Shown one piece after another: positions 28,024-39,156 of a DNA stretch of 64,000 nt. The stretch's first letter is position 1, and each line of letters begins with the position of its first letter. The stretch lies in assembly GCF_009749525.1 (NCBI RefSeq), contig NZ_WOAC01000021.1, forward strand, positions 1-64,000, given 5' to 3'. The translations under genes were made by a program, and so were the position numbers. The DNA comes from Mesorhizobium xinjiangense. Lineage in GTDB: Bacteria; Pseudomonadota; Alphaproteobacteria; Rhizobiales; Rhizobiaceae. Below the pieces are notes generated by a model. It was given only the letters and a program-made list of their open reading frames with translations, made no database searches and was not told the origin of the DNA.

Positions 28024-29538
28024 ATGATGATCGAACTTCCAACACCGGCGCAGATGTCGACGGTCGACCGGCTAGCCATCGAGCGCGGACCGCATGACGG
28101 ATACGGATTGATGCTGCGCGCCGGCCAGGCCGTGGCAGCCGACATTCTCGCGCATTATCCCGCAATGGCGGCGGCCCATATATTGTGCGGCGGCGGCAAC
28201 AATGGCGGCGACGGTTATGTCGTCGCCCGCCTTCTGGCCGAAGCCGGTGTCGCTGTCCGCATATGGCGTGAAAAGCCGCCGAAGCCCGGTACGGATGCGG
28301 CGCGGGCAGAAGCGGATTGTCCGGTTGCGGCTGAGGTGCTGGAGCGCTTTTCGGCCAAGCCGGGCGATGTCGTCGTCGACGCGCTGTTCGGCGCCGGCCT
28401 GTCCGGTCCGGTGCGCGGTCCGGCGGCACAGGCCATCATCCGCGCCAACGCCTCGGGTGCCGCAACCGTGGCGGTCGACCTGCCGTCCGGCGTTTCCGGC
28501 GAGACAGGGCAGGCCGACGTTGCGGCGATCCGCGCTGCGCGCACCGTTACCTTCTTCCGCAGGAAGCCGGGGCATTTGCTCCAGCCGGGGCGTTCGCTCT
28601 GCGGTCCGACCGTGGTGGCCGATATCGGCATTGCGGCCGAGGTGCTGGACGAAATCGGGCCGCGATGCTTCGAAAATGCACCCGCGCTCTGGGCTGGCGC
28701 CATGCCGGCGCCGGGTGTCGAGGCGCACAAATATGCGCGCGGCCACGCGGCTGTCTTTTCCGGCGGCCCGGCCAACACCGGTGCTGCGCGGCTCGCCGCA
28801 CTTGCCGCCGCGCGTGCGGGCGCCGGCGCGGTGACGGTGCTTTCGCCGGCCAACGCCCTCATGGTCAATGCCGCTCATCTGACGTCGATCATGCTGCGAA
28901 AGATCGAAGACACGGAGGACCTTGTTGCGTTTGTCGGCGATCGCAATCCGTCCGCAATGGTGATCGGTCCGGCTTTCGGCGTCGGAGAAAGATGCCGTGC
29001 CTTCGTGAAGGCCATTCTTGCAAATGCCGCGGACAGCGATGGCCGGCATGCCGGCCTGGTGTTCGACGCCGACGCCATCACCAGTTTTTGCGACACACCC
29101 GACGAATTGTTTGCGGCCATTGGCGCAGGGCAGGGCGTCGACACCGTGCTGACGCCGCACGAGGGCGAATTCCGCCGCCTGTTCCCGGACATCGCTGCGC
29201 AGCATTCGGTCTCGAAGGTCGAGCGGGCCCGTCTGGCTGCTCGTCGCGCCGAGGCAACGCTTGTCTACAAGGGGCCGGACACGGTGATCGCTTCGCCCGA
29301 CGGGCGCGCGGCGATCAACGCCAACGGCACGCCCTGGCTTGCCACCGCCGGTTCGGGCGACGTGCTGGCCGGCATCATCGCCGGGCTGATGGCGCAGGCA
29401 ATGCCTGCCTTCGAGGCGGCGGCGACCGCGGTCTGGCTGCATGCCGAGGCGGGCCGGCGCTTCGGCCCGGGCCTGATTGCCGAGGACCTGCCGGGCCTGC
29501 TGCCGGAGGTCCTGGGCGAACATCTGGGGAGCGGGTAG
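28024..29538 (+). CDS. nnrDE: Bifunctional NAD(P)H-hydrate epimerase / ADP-dependent dehydratase
   Basis: This 504-residue fusion repairs damaged NAD(P)H hydrates. The N-terminal epimerase domain (about 1-215) has GGGNNGGDGYVVARLL and the C-terminal kinase-like dehydratase domain (about 230-500) has TPHEGEFRRL and NANGTPWLATAGSGDVLAG. It starts with MM at 28024 (second Met 28027). It is divergent from glnB across a 310 bp intergenic region holding the sigma54 and NtrC sites. Confidence 0.95.
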   Translation: MMIELPTPAQMSTVDRLAIERGPHDGYGLMLRAGQAVAADILAHYPAMAAAHILCGGGNNGGDGYVVARLLAEAGVAVRIWREKPPKPGTDAARAEADCPVAAEVLERFSAKPGDVVVDALFGAGLSGPVRGPAAQAIIRANASGAATVAVDLPSGVSGETGQADVAAIRAARTVTFFRRKPGHLLQPGRSLCGPTVVADIGIAAEVLDEIGPRCFENAPALWAGAMPAPGVEAHKYARGHAAVFSGGPANTGAARLAALAAARAGAGAVTVLSPANALMVNAAHLTSIMLRKIEDTEDLVAFVGDRNPSAMVIGPAFGVGERCRAFVKAILANAADSDGRHAGLVFDADAITSFCDTPDELFAAIGAGQGVDTVLTPHEGEFRRLFPDIAAQHSVSKVERARLAARRAEATLVYKGPDTVIASPDGRAAINANGTPWLATAGSGDVLAGIIAGLMAQAMPAFEAAATAVWLHAEAGRRFGPGLIAEDLPGLLPEVLGEHLGSG

Positions 29539-29575
29539 GCCGCCAGAATGCCGGCATCGCCCTTCACGTGGCGCT

Positions 29576-31447
29576 TCAGCCGAGCACGACCAGCGGCGTT
29601 TCGTCTTCGGTGGTGAATTGCAGGTCGCGCAACGGATCGCCCGATGCACGCCGGCGCATCAACAACAATGTGCGCAGGCCCTTGGCGATGCGGTTGGCAT
29701 AGCCGAGGTCGTTGAGCAGCGAACTGAGCTGCATGCCGTCGATGCGTCCGGCCCTGAGAGCGGCAAAAAGATCCGAGCGAAATTGCTCCTGAAAGCTGGC
29801 AACGGTGTCGGCGAGTGATTGCAGCCGCTTTTCCCAGCCTTCGCTTTGCGCATCGGCGCGGCCCAGGAGCCTGACATCGTGCAGCACGGTGGCCAGGTGC
29901 CGGCGCAACGCGACATAGGCGTCGCGGGTGGGCGAATCCGGCTGACGCAGATAGAAGCCGAGATTCTTCTGCAGGTGCTTGGCGTCCTTGACGATCTCGA
30001 CGAGTTGCAGGGCCACCATCTGGCAGGCTGTCCAGAATTCGCGATGCGCTTCGTCCTTGGTCGTGTCGATGCGGCCCATGAAGCTCAAGAGATCGGCATA
30101 GACGCCCTTGATGTGGCGCCGGTAGAGCAGGTCGGCGCTGGCATAGGTCTCGGCCGGCCGTGCCCGCATGACGGCGTCGTCGGGGCTGATGCGGTTGAGC
30201 TCGCTGACCGGCAGGTAAAGGGCGTGGCAGATCACCTCGATGCTCAATCGGCCGAGATGCTCGAGCTCGCGCACGACCGCGGCCGCCGCCGTATCGAGCG
30301 AGTTCAGCGCCTGGGGGTCGAGATAGCGCGCCCGTGTCAGTTCTTCCTGCGGCTTCGCTGCCGCCGGCTCGTCAATCAGCACACGCGGCTCCGGCCGGTC
30401 CGGCAGGACGGTTTCGAGCAGGCGGGCGAAGCGGTCGATCAGCGGCCAGAAGATGAGGACGCCGAGCCCGTTGAACAGGGAATGAAAGATCGCCAGCATG
30501 ATGAGATCGTTGTCGGAAAACCCGATCAATTCGGCGAGCGTCTCGGTCAGCCAGACGAGGCCGTCCATCATCAAGAGGGCGAGCGTCGCCGTGACCACAT
30601 TGAACAGGACATGCGCCAGTGCCAGGCGCTGGCCGCTGCGGTTGCCGCCCAGCGCGCCGGCGACGGCCGTCGTGACGCTGCTTCCGACATTGGCGCCGAT
30701 CGCGATCGCTGCTGCCTGCAGGAGATCCACCTGGCCAAGCGCCAACGCCGCCAGTGTCAGCATCAGCGTCGCATGGGTCGATTGCAGCACCAGCGTCAGC
30801 GCAAGGCCGATGCCGACAAAGACGAGCCGCCCCAACCAGCCCGCAAGCTGGTATTGGGCCATGTCGAAGTTCTCGGTGACCGTCGAAAAGCCGGCCTTGA
30901 TCTGGTCGATGCCGAGAAAGATGAAGGCGATGCCGAGCAGGATGCGGCCGGCCGCCTTGGCCTTGGGGCCGAAGAAGCTCGCCAGGACGCCGAAGATCAT
31001 CAGCGGCAGGGCGAAGGGCGACAGCGAGAAGTTCTGCCCGGCGAGCGCAAGCAGCCAGATGCCGGTGGTCGAGCCGAGATTGGCGCCGAAGACGATGGCG
31101 ATACCCGCCGTCAGGCCGATCAGCCCGGTGGTGATGAAGGCGATCGTCATCAGCGAGACGAGTGTGCTCGACTGCAGCGCCGTAGTGCCGACAAGGCCGA
31201 TCAGCAGGCTCCTGAGGCGTGTCGAGGTGCCGCGCGCCAGCATCTGTTCGAGCGTGTCGCCAGCCAGATCGCGCAGTCCCTCCTCGAGGCATTGCATGCC
31301 GAACAGAAACAGCGCCAGACCGGCGCACAGCGTCATCCAGTGCTGGCTGGCCCAAAAACTGTAGCCGAGCGCGAGAACCGCAAGCAATGCGACGATCGCC
31401 ATCGTGTATTGACGCAGAACACGGTTTGACGAGCTGCCGTCTTGCAT
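29576..31447 (-). CDS. Na/Pi cotransporter family protein with PhoU-like C-terminus
   Basis: This 623-residue protein has an N-terminal membrane domain of two Na/Pi-cotransporter repeats (LFLFGMQCLEEGLRD, then GTTALQSSTLVSLMT, and a second GANVGSSVTTAVAGALGG). The C-terminal half from about residue 340 is helical and PhoU-like. It probably imports phosphate or a related anion driven by sodium. The start is ATG 31447, with AGAGGCGTACCTCC before it; a longer open frame upstream overlaps the DUF72 gene and is not used. No Pho box was recognised upstream. Confidence 0.88.
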   Translation of the reverse strand: MQDGSSSNRVLRQYTMAIVALLAVLALGYSFWASQHWMTLCAGLALFLFGMQCLEEGLRDLAGDTLEQMLARGTSTRLRSLLIGLVGTTALQSSTLVSLMTIAFITTGLIGLTAGIAIVFGANLGSTTGIWLLALAGQNFSLSPFALPLMIFGVLASFFGPKAKAAGRILLGIAFIFLGIDQIKAGFSTVTENFDMAQYQLAGWLGRLVFVGIGLALTLVLQSTHATLMLTLAALALGQVDLLQAAAIAIGANVGSSVTTAVAGALGGNRSGQRLALAHVLFNVVTATLALLMMDGLVWLTETLAELIGFSDNDLIMLAIFHSLFNGLGVLIFWPLIDRFARLLETVLPDRPEPRVLIDEPAAAKPQEELTRARYLDPQALNSLDTAAAAVVRELEHLGRLSIEVICHALYLPVSELNRISPDDAVMRARPAETYASADLLYRRHIKGVYADLLSFMGRIDTTKDEAHREFWTACQMVALQLVEIVKDAKHLQKNLGFYLRQPDSPTRDAYVALRRHLATVLHDVRLLGRADAQSEGWEKRLQSLADTVASFQEQFRSDLFAALRAGRIDGMQLSSLLNDLGYANRIAKGLRTLLLMRRRASGDPLRDLQFTTEDETPLVVLG

Positions 31448-31556
31448 GGAGGTACGCCTCTCGGTGACGCGGTTACCGATCCGCCCAGCCCGCCATATCG
31501 GGTGGGTTCGTTCCAAATGAACCATTTTGGAGCGGATCGGAAGAGGCGGGAGCGTC

Positions 31557-32366
31557 CTACGCGCCGTCCACGCGCTGCTGCAGGGCTTGCGCCGCCTGGG
31601 GCGCGCGTACTTTCCCCTCGTGAATGAAATAGACGAAGACGTCACGCGGCGTGTCGTCGGGCCGGGTCGCCGGATCGGCAAGCGGCAGGTCGTCGGGCTG
31701 GCCGCCCGCGGCCCATGACCTGGCGCGCCCGGCCCAGCCGTCGAGGTCTTCCGGCGCGTAGGCGGTGGGAATGCCGTCTTCGCCCTTTTGCAGCCGCGCA
31801 TAGACGAAGTCGGCCGTCACGTCGGCGATTTCGGGATAGTCGTGATGGTGCGCATAGCAGATCGCCGCGCCGTATTCGCGTGCCAGCGCCACGAATTCGG
31901 GCACGCCGAAGGATGCGTGGCGAACCTCCAGCACATGGCGCAGCGCCACGCCGCCGCTCGATGCCGGCAGAAGCTTCAGGAAGGCTTCGAAATCCTCCGG
32001 GTCGAATTTCTTCGTCGGTGCGAACTGCCAGACGATCGGGCCGAGGCGGTCGCCGAGCTCGTGCACGCCGGTGTCCCAGAATTTCTGCATGGATTCACCG
32101 GCTTCGCCGAGCACCTTCTTGTTGGTGACGAAGCGGTTGCCCTTGACCGCAAAGACAAATCCGTCGGGCGCATCGGCGGCCCATTTGGCGAAGGTTTGCG
32201 GCGTCTGGCCGCGATAATAGGTGCCGTTGATCTCGATCGTCTTCAGGTGACGGCTGGCATAGTGAAGCTGCTGCTTCTTCGGCAGGTCGGACGGGTAGAA
32301 GGTGCCTTCCCAGGGTGGAAAGGTCCAGCCGCCGATGCCGGCCCGAATGGTTCCGCTCTGTGTCAT
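31557..32366 (-). CDS. DUF72 (YecE) family protein
   Basis: A 269-residue TIM-barrel-type protein starting MTQSGTIRAGIGGWTFPPWEGTFYP, with LKTIEINGTYYRGQTP, FVFAVKGNRFVTN and LGPIVWQFAPTKKFD, the DUF72 pattern. The biochemical activity of the family is not established. It lies 109 bp upstream of the Na/Pi cotransporter gene on the same strand; no terminator is seen between them, but a link in function is not evident. Divergent from the toxin-antitoxin pair. Confidence 0.88.
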   Translation of the reverse strand: MTQSGTIRAGIGGWTFPPWEGTFYPSDLPKKQQLHYASRHLKTIEINGTYYRGQTPQTFAKWAADAPDGFVFAVKGNRFVTNKKVLGEAGESMQKFWDTGVHELGDRLGPIVWQFAPTKKFDPEDFEAFLKLLPASSGGVALRHVLEVRHASFGVPEFVALAREYGAAICYAHHHDYPEIADVTADFVYARLQKGEDGIPTAYAPEDLDGWAGRARSWAAGGQPDDLPLADPATRPDDTPRDVFVYFIHEGKVRAPQAAQALQQRVDGA

Positions 32367-32384
32367 TGGCTTCCCTCTCGCTTG

Positions 32385-32410
32385 AACTTAGTCCATTGCT
32401 TAGCTAAGTT
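32385..32410 (+). promoter_or_regulatory. Predicted autoregulatory operator of the toxin-antitoxin pair
   Basis: AACTTAG (32385-32391) and CTAAGTT (32404-32410) form an inverted repeat, and CTTAGCTAAG (32399-32408) is a perfect palindrome within it. It ends 7 bp before the antitoxin ATG. TTGAAC (32382-32387) could be a -35 element with TAAGTT (32405-32410) as a weak -10, which would place the transcript start close to the ATG. Antitoxins of the Phd family repress their own operon at such sites. Confidence 0.6.
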
Positions 32411-32417
32411 ATGGCGC

Positions 32418-32936
32418 ATGAAGATGGTGAATGTCCATAAGGCCAAGACCGAACTCTCCAGGCTCCTGACAGAAGTTGAAGCAGGCGCAGAGATCGTGAT
32501 CGCGCGCAACAACAAGCCGGTGGCGAGGCTGGTTTCGGTGCGGACGCGGGGCGAACCCTTGCCGCCGATCGAACTGGAGCCGTGGGAGCACGCACCCGAC
32601 GATTATATCAGCAAGGAGGACATCGCGGACTACTATCGCCGGTTCCCGCAGGAATGGGACGACATGATCCAGCGGGTCGGGTTTGCCGAGGACAAGCAGG
32701 CCGCGTTCGACGTGAGCGAACTGCGCCAGGCGCTGGCGGCGGGGAAGGAATTCACGATCATGCAGCAGGGCAGGGCGGTGGCGAAGGTGATGCCGGTCGA
32801 AGAAAAGAAGCCGCGCGTGCCGGGGCGCTTCGCGCATCTGCGCGGCAGCCTGCCGCCCGACCTGTTCGATCAGCCTTTGGAGCAGGACGAACTGGATGCC
32901 TGGGAAGGCAAATATTCGCGCGATGGTGACCGGTGA
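32418..32936 (+). CDS. Phd/YefM-type antitoxin with two tandem domains
   Basis: The 172-residue product contains two copies of the Phd-like DNA-binding half: residues 4-40 (VHKAKTELSRLLTEVEAG, then NNKPVARLVSV) and residues 97-127 (FDVSELRQALAAGKEFTIMQQGRAVAKVM). The C-terminal 132-165 (PRVPGRFAHLRGSLP, then DQPLEQDELDAWEG) is the usual toxin-binding tail of VapB/Phd partners of PIN toxins. Normal antitoxins are about 75-90 residues, so this looks like an in-frame duplication and fusion. Met 32424 is an alternative start; no strong ribosome-binding site is visible. It overlaps the toxin by 4 bp. Confidence 0.82.
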   Translation: MKMVNVHKAKTELSRLLTEVEAGAEIVIARNNKPVARLVSVRTRGEPLPPIELEPWEHAPDDYISKEDIADYYRRFPQEWDDMIQRVGFAEDKQAAFDVSELRQALAAGKEFTIMQQGRAVAKVMPVEEKKPRVPGRFAHLRGSLPPDLFDQPLEQDELDAWEGKYSRDGDR

Positions 32937-33322
32937 GCTATCTGCTCGATACCCATGCATTGTTCTGGTGGGTCTATTTTCCCGAACTTCTGCCGGCAAA
33001 GGTTCGCGAAACTCTTGGCGACGCGGATATTCAGGTGTTCGCAAGCGCGGTGTCCGCCTACGAAATGTCCTACAAGCATTATCGGGGGCGCTGGCCGGAG
33101 GCGGAGCTTCTGGTCGGCGCGTTCGAAGAACTGGTTGCGTCCGAGGGGTTTGACCTTCTGCCGATGTCTGCCCGGCACGCGATCCGTGCAGGGTCGTATG
33201 ACCGCCAGCACCGCGATCCGTTCGACCGCATGCTGGTCGCGCAGGCCGCGATCGAGGACTTAAGGATCGTGTCGAGCGACAAGGGGTTGAGACTGCTCGG
33301 GGCGGAGCCGGTGTGGGCCTGA
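32933..33322 (+). CDS. PIN-domain (VapC-like) RNase toxin
   Basis: A 129-residue PIN protein with the acidic residues Asp6 (LLDTHAL), Glu44 (SAYEMSYK), Asp95/Asp98 (RDPFDRML) and Asp116 (SSDKGL), giving a complete Mg-binding site for RNA cleavage. It starts at GTG 32933, overlapping the antitoxin stop as GTGA, so toxin synthesis is coupled to the antitoxin. The pair forms a type II toxin-antitoxin system. It belongs to the COG3744-like group rather than the classical VapC group. Confidence 0.88.
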   Translation: MSYLLDTHALFWWVYFPELLPAKVRETLGDADIQVFASAVSAYEMSYKHYRGRWPEAELLVGAFEELVASEGFDLLPMSARHAIRAGSYDRQHRDPFDRMLVAQAAIEDLRIVSSDKGLRLLGAEPVWA

Positions 33323-33455
33323 CCCTATCCGTAATGTCCTTGTACCTGGACGGCGGCGATCCCTTTTCACCATCTTGCGCGGGGTCGGCTTCCAGGACGA
33401 CGCAGCGTGAGCGGACCGATCCGATGTCGATGGATGATCTGCCCGTGCTGGACGC

Positions 33456-36380
<2,925 letters not shown>

Positions 36381-36975
36381 GGCCGGATTGCCGCCTCGTG
36401 ATCGAAATCTGTTGCGTTGCCGGCCGCAGTCACCGGCCTCGCTCATATAGGTTGCAGTGCCGGAATGTGGAGTCCGGCGTCAATATCCGGTTCATGAGTT
36501 AGACCCCTTTGGGGGAGGAGGGCAAGTCAAAAGAACAAAGAGGAAACAGGTTCCTGACAAGCCATGTCGCGGGGGTGCATGCAGCGGTGCAGCGATCACA
36601 TTTTGGGCCCGGCGCCCGGTTTCTGTTGACATGCGGCGCCGGGCCGGCGCAGAGTTTCGGTGTCTTTCGCGATCGCCTTCGAGGTCAACCGGAATGACCG
36701 TTTGCGAGGCGCCGCAGACGCGAAGGTTCGAGCGTGAAACGGCATTCTGGACGCAACGAACAATGGAGCGAGGTATGACCCCACCGGACAGTCCCTCCAG
36801 GCTCCGCTTGATCGGGGCCACGGCGAGCCGGCCGGTCGCCTGAGGCGATACCGCCGAGGCTGCCGTTAATCATCGACATCGCTAGATTTTGAAGCACGCA
36901 TCATTGTGATGCGAAGCAAAGATCGGCCAGTTCGAACTGGCTATTGGACTTCGAACTGAGAGGTCGGAGTCCAAA
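36381..36975. other. Intergenic region upstream of uvrA, no clear protein gene
   Basis: This stretch holds no ORF I can assign to a family. It contains a degenerate LexA-like site (36533-36547), a perfect 11-bp GC stem (36606-36616 with 36635-36645), a 22-codon ORF (36775-36843, MTPPDSPSRLRLIGATASR...) behind GAGCGAGGT, a CGCATCA/TGATGCG hairpin (36897-36913) and a perfect 16-bp palindrome GCCAGTTCGAACTGGC (36926-36941). The 22-codon ORF could be a real small peptide but there is no supporting pattern. Confidence 0.5.
36533..36547. promoter_or_regulatory. Possible degenerate LexA box upstream of uvrA
   Basis: GAAC-AAAGAGG-AAAC has the GAAC-N7-GAAC spacing of alphaproteobacterial LexA sites with one mismatch in the second half. 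It lies 153 bp upstream of the uvrA ATG on the uvrA side. uvrA is commonly SOS-controlled. The mismatch keeps confidence low. Confidence 0.35.
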
Positions 36976-37026
36976 CAAAAAAGGCCTCGCGCGCTCGAGA
37001 CAGGTAGCGGCGAGGCCTGTTTTTTT
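36897..37026 (+). ncRNA. Candidate small RNA with two hairpins and a terminator
   Basis: Reading the plus strand: a 7-bp hairpin CGCATCA-TTG-TGATGCG (36897-36913), a perfect palindrome (36926-36941), GGACT/AGTCC that can pair (36946-36972), then a strong intrinsic terminator ending in T7. No ORF fits the interval. Promoter elements upstream are weak (TAGATT near 36883). It could instead be only the end of a longer transcript from the spacer. Structure is seen; expression is inference. Confidence 0.35.
36976..37026. terminator. Bidirectional terminator downstream of the DUF2585 gene
   Basis: GGCCTCGC (36983-36990) pairs with GCGAGGCC (37010-37017) over a 19-nt loop. On the plus strand TGTTTTTTT follows; on the minus strand the stem is followed by TTTTTTGTTT. 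It lies 19 bp past the stop of the minus-strand DUF2585 gene. Confidence 0.85.
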
Positions 37027-37044
37027 GGCCGGTTGCAATTCCCG

Positions 37045-37623
37045 CTACAATGCCGACTGCCACGCCCGGATCGCATCGATCGGCCAGATGAGCATGACGA
37101 CGTTCAAGGTCAGATTATCCCTGATCACAATGGCGGCCACGACTTCGAAGGCAATCGCCAGGGCGATCGTCATCCAAACGGGAAGCGCGCGCGCCAGCCA
37201 GAAGCCGACGAGCATCCACACTATGTCGGCAACCGAGTTGATGACGCTGTCGCCGGCATAGCCGACGGCCATCGTGGCCTCGCGGTAGCGGTTGATGATC
37301 AAGGGGCTGTTTTCGACGATCTCCCAGGCGGCTTCGACAAGAATGGCGATCGTCGCCCGCCAGCCGACGGCAAGCCTTGGCGCGGCGGCGGCCAGGGCCC
37401 AGTAGAACAGGAAGCCGTGGATGATGTGCGACAGGGAGTACCAGTCGGCCAGATGCTGTGAATTGTCGGGGGAGTTCACCTCGCCGACCCAGAACTTGAT
37501 CTCGCCGCAGGTGCAAATCGGCACGCGGCCCATGGTCAGAAGGATGGACGCGGTCAAGGCAATGATAAGCGCGCCGACGGCAAGAGGCAGCAATGGTCGC
37601 GAGGAAATGGCCAAGAATCGCAT
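37045..37623 (-). CDS. DUF2585 family membrane protein
   Basis: A 192-residue protein with several membrane segments: the N-terminal LLPLAVGALIIALTASILL, then a loop CTCGEIKFWVGEVNSPDNSQHLADWYS, FLFYWALAAAAP, and C-terminal helices. Key words are SHIIHGFLFYW and WEIVENSPLIINRYREATM, which match the rhizobial UPF0314/DUF2585 family of unknown function. ATG 37623 lies 10 bp from RIME-like copy 3; the open frame continues into the repeat, which is not taken as coding. Confidence 0.87.
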   Translation of the reverse strand: MRFLAISSRPLLPLAVGALIIALTASILLTMGRVPICTCGEIKFWVGEVNSPDNSQHLADWYSLSHIIHGFLFYWALAAAAPRLAVGWRATIAILVEAAWEIVENSPLIINRYREATMAVGYAGDSVINSVADIVWMLVGFWLARALPVWMTIALAIAFEVVAAIVIRDNLTLNVVMLIWPIDAIRAWQSAL

Positions 37624-37632
37624 GGGTGTCCC

Positions 37633-37755
37633 TTTAGCGCGCGTTTGCTTCAAACGGCAACGTTTGAAGCAAAGATATGCGCGCCAGATCAATAAGCTGG
37701 AACATGTGCCTTTCGCTCAAATGATTCCGTTGAGCGAAAGGCACATGTTTTAGCG
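37633..37755 (+). repeat. RIME-like mosaic repeat, copy 3
   Basis: Begins TTTAGCGCGCGTTTGCTTC, contains the middle GATATGCGCGCCAGATCAAT and ends AAAGGCACATGTTTTAGCG. Orientation and sequence match copy 2 (22696-22813), with small differences in the hairpin loops and one deleted base in the second palindrome. It sits just upstream of the minus-strand DUF2585 gene. Confidence 0.85.
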
Positions 37756-37857
37756 AAAGCTGCGACCGTAGCCGGCGCCGTCGTGATTGCAATGCGGGGC
37801 GCGGCGCCGGACTGAATACGATCGAAAGCGCTTGCCGACGAAGCGCTGTTGCGATAA

Positions 37858-37872
37858 GAACAAAAATAGAAC
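37858..37872 (+). promoter_or_regulatory. LexA box upstream of ssb
   Basis: GAAC-AAAAATA-GAAC is a perfect match to the direct-repeat GAAC-N7-GAAC (GTTC-N7-GTTC) SOS box of alphaproteobacteria. It lies 117 bp upstream of ssb. It may also have served uvrA before the spacer between the two genes grew. Confidence 0.78.
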
Positions 37873-37988
37873 AAAATGATTTGTGGACAGTGCCGCGCAT
37901 TCGGCCGTAGCGCGACACAGAAGAGTCTCAATCACCGGCAGAGTGTGCGATAGAACGGTAAAACTTAGGACGAGCGTGGAGAAGCAAC

Positions 37989-38498
37989 ATGGCGGGCAGC
38001 GTCAACAAGGTCATTCTGGTGGGCAATCTGGGCGCTGATCCCGAGATCCGCCGCCTCAATTCGGGCGATCCGGTCGTCAATCTGCGTGTCGCCACGTCCG
38101 AATCGTGGCGCGACCGCAATTCCGGCGAGCGCCAGGAGCGCACCGAATGGCACAGGGTGGTGATCTTCAACGACAATCTGGCCAAGGTGGCCGAGCAGTA
38201 TCTGAAGAAGGGCATGAAGGTCTATATCGAGGGCCAGATCCAGACCCGCAAATGGACCGACCAGAGCGGGCAGGAGCGGTATTCGACCGAGGTGGTGCTG
38301 CAAAAATTCCGTGGCGAGCTGCAGATGCTCGATTCGCGCGGCCAGGGCGGCGGCGAGGGCCAGGTCGGCTATGACCGCGGCGGCCGCGGCTCGGACTTCG
38401 GTTCGTCGGGGCCGAACGACAATTCCGGTGGCGGCAATGACAGGGGCGCGGCCGGCGGCGGGTTCTCGCGCGACCTCGACGACGAGATTCCGTTCTGA
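37989..38498 (+). CDS. ssb: Single-stranded DNA-binding protein
   Basis: A 169-residue SSB with an OB-fold at about 5-110 ([36 protein letters not shown]), a Gly-rich linker and the acidic tip DLDDEIPF that recruits partner proteins including RarA-type ATPases. GAGAAGCAAC precedes the ATG. Probably SOS-inducible through the LexA box upstream. Confidence 0.97.
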   Translation: MAGSVNKVILVGNLGADPEIRRLNSGDPVVNLRVATSESWRDRNSGERQERTEWHRVVIFNDNLAKVAEQYLKKGMKVYIEGQIQTRKWTDQSGQERYSTEVVLQKFRGELQMLDSRGQGGGEGQVGYDRGGRGSDFGSSGPNDNSGGGNDRGAAGGGFSRDLDDEIPF

Positions 38499-38524
38499 TC
38501 GCGCTTGCCGCGTGAACGCTGAAT

Positions 38525-39019
38525 ATGTGCCAGCTTTGTGAAACCGGCGAATTGGGTGCGGCCGGCTTCGGCGTGGTCACCCGCCCGGCCGAGCAATTGG
38601 CTGGCATCGCGTGGGCGGGGAGCTTCGCAGATGCGCGGGCCGGGGCGGTTCGTGCTCTTCTCAGCGGTGTCCAGGCGCGCGTCGGCCAGGGAAACGGCTT
38701 GTGGGCGAGCCCCATAATCGCTCTTTCCTGGAACGATCGGCCGGACGGGTTTTGCTCTTTCGTCGGGATCGCGGCCGAGGAAGCCGATCCGGCGATGGCC
38801 TTCGACACGCGCCTTGCCCTGCCGTCCACGACCTGCGCCACCGCCTGGCATGCTGCGGGCGACGGCGACGTGGTGAGACATTACGGCCGCATGATCGAGT
38901 GGATCGCATCGCTCGGCCACACGCGCGACACCGGATCCTATCATCACCGCGAGGAATATCCGCGCGACGCCGATTTCGACGCCGCCCCGGAACTGCGGCT
39001 GATGATCCCGATCGATTGA
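38525..39019 (+). CDS. GyrI-like / effector-binding domain protein
   Basis: A 164-residue protein. The C-terminal part, HHREEYPRDADFDAAPELRLMIPID, is typical of the GyrI-like (AraC effector-binding) fold, whose members bind small aromatic or cationic ligands or inhibit gyrase. The N-terminus MCQLCETGELGAAGF has a CxxC and could be an over-extended start; no good ribosome-binding site precedes ATG 38525. It lies 26 bp after ssb, on the same strand. Role unknown. Confidence 0.65.
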   Translation: MCQLCETGELGAAGFGVVTRPAEQLAGIAWAGSFADARAGAVRALLSGVQARVGQGNGLWASPIIALSWNDRPDGFCSFVGIAAEEADPAMAFDTRLALPSTTCATAWHAAGDGDVVRHYGRMIEWIASLGHTRDTGSYHHREEYPRDADFDAAPELRLMIPID

Positions 39020-39156
39020 GGCGAGGCGGCCGCCTCAGCGATGATCGCGGTGATCTGGATGCGCGGCATTGCACCGGCGCATATTGGGTTATGAGAGGGT
39101 GATTGGCACGGCCGTTGCTTGGACTGAGGCACGTGCAACCGACAGGAGGTCACACC

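Noticed and set aside
36775-36843. 22-codon ORF in the uvrA-DUF2585 spacer as a confident gene
   Set aside because: A ribosome-binding site is present, but length and lack of any pattern make chance likely; it is only mentioned in the region entry.
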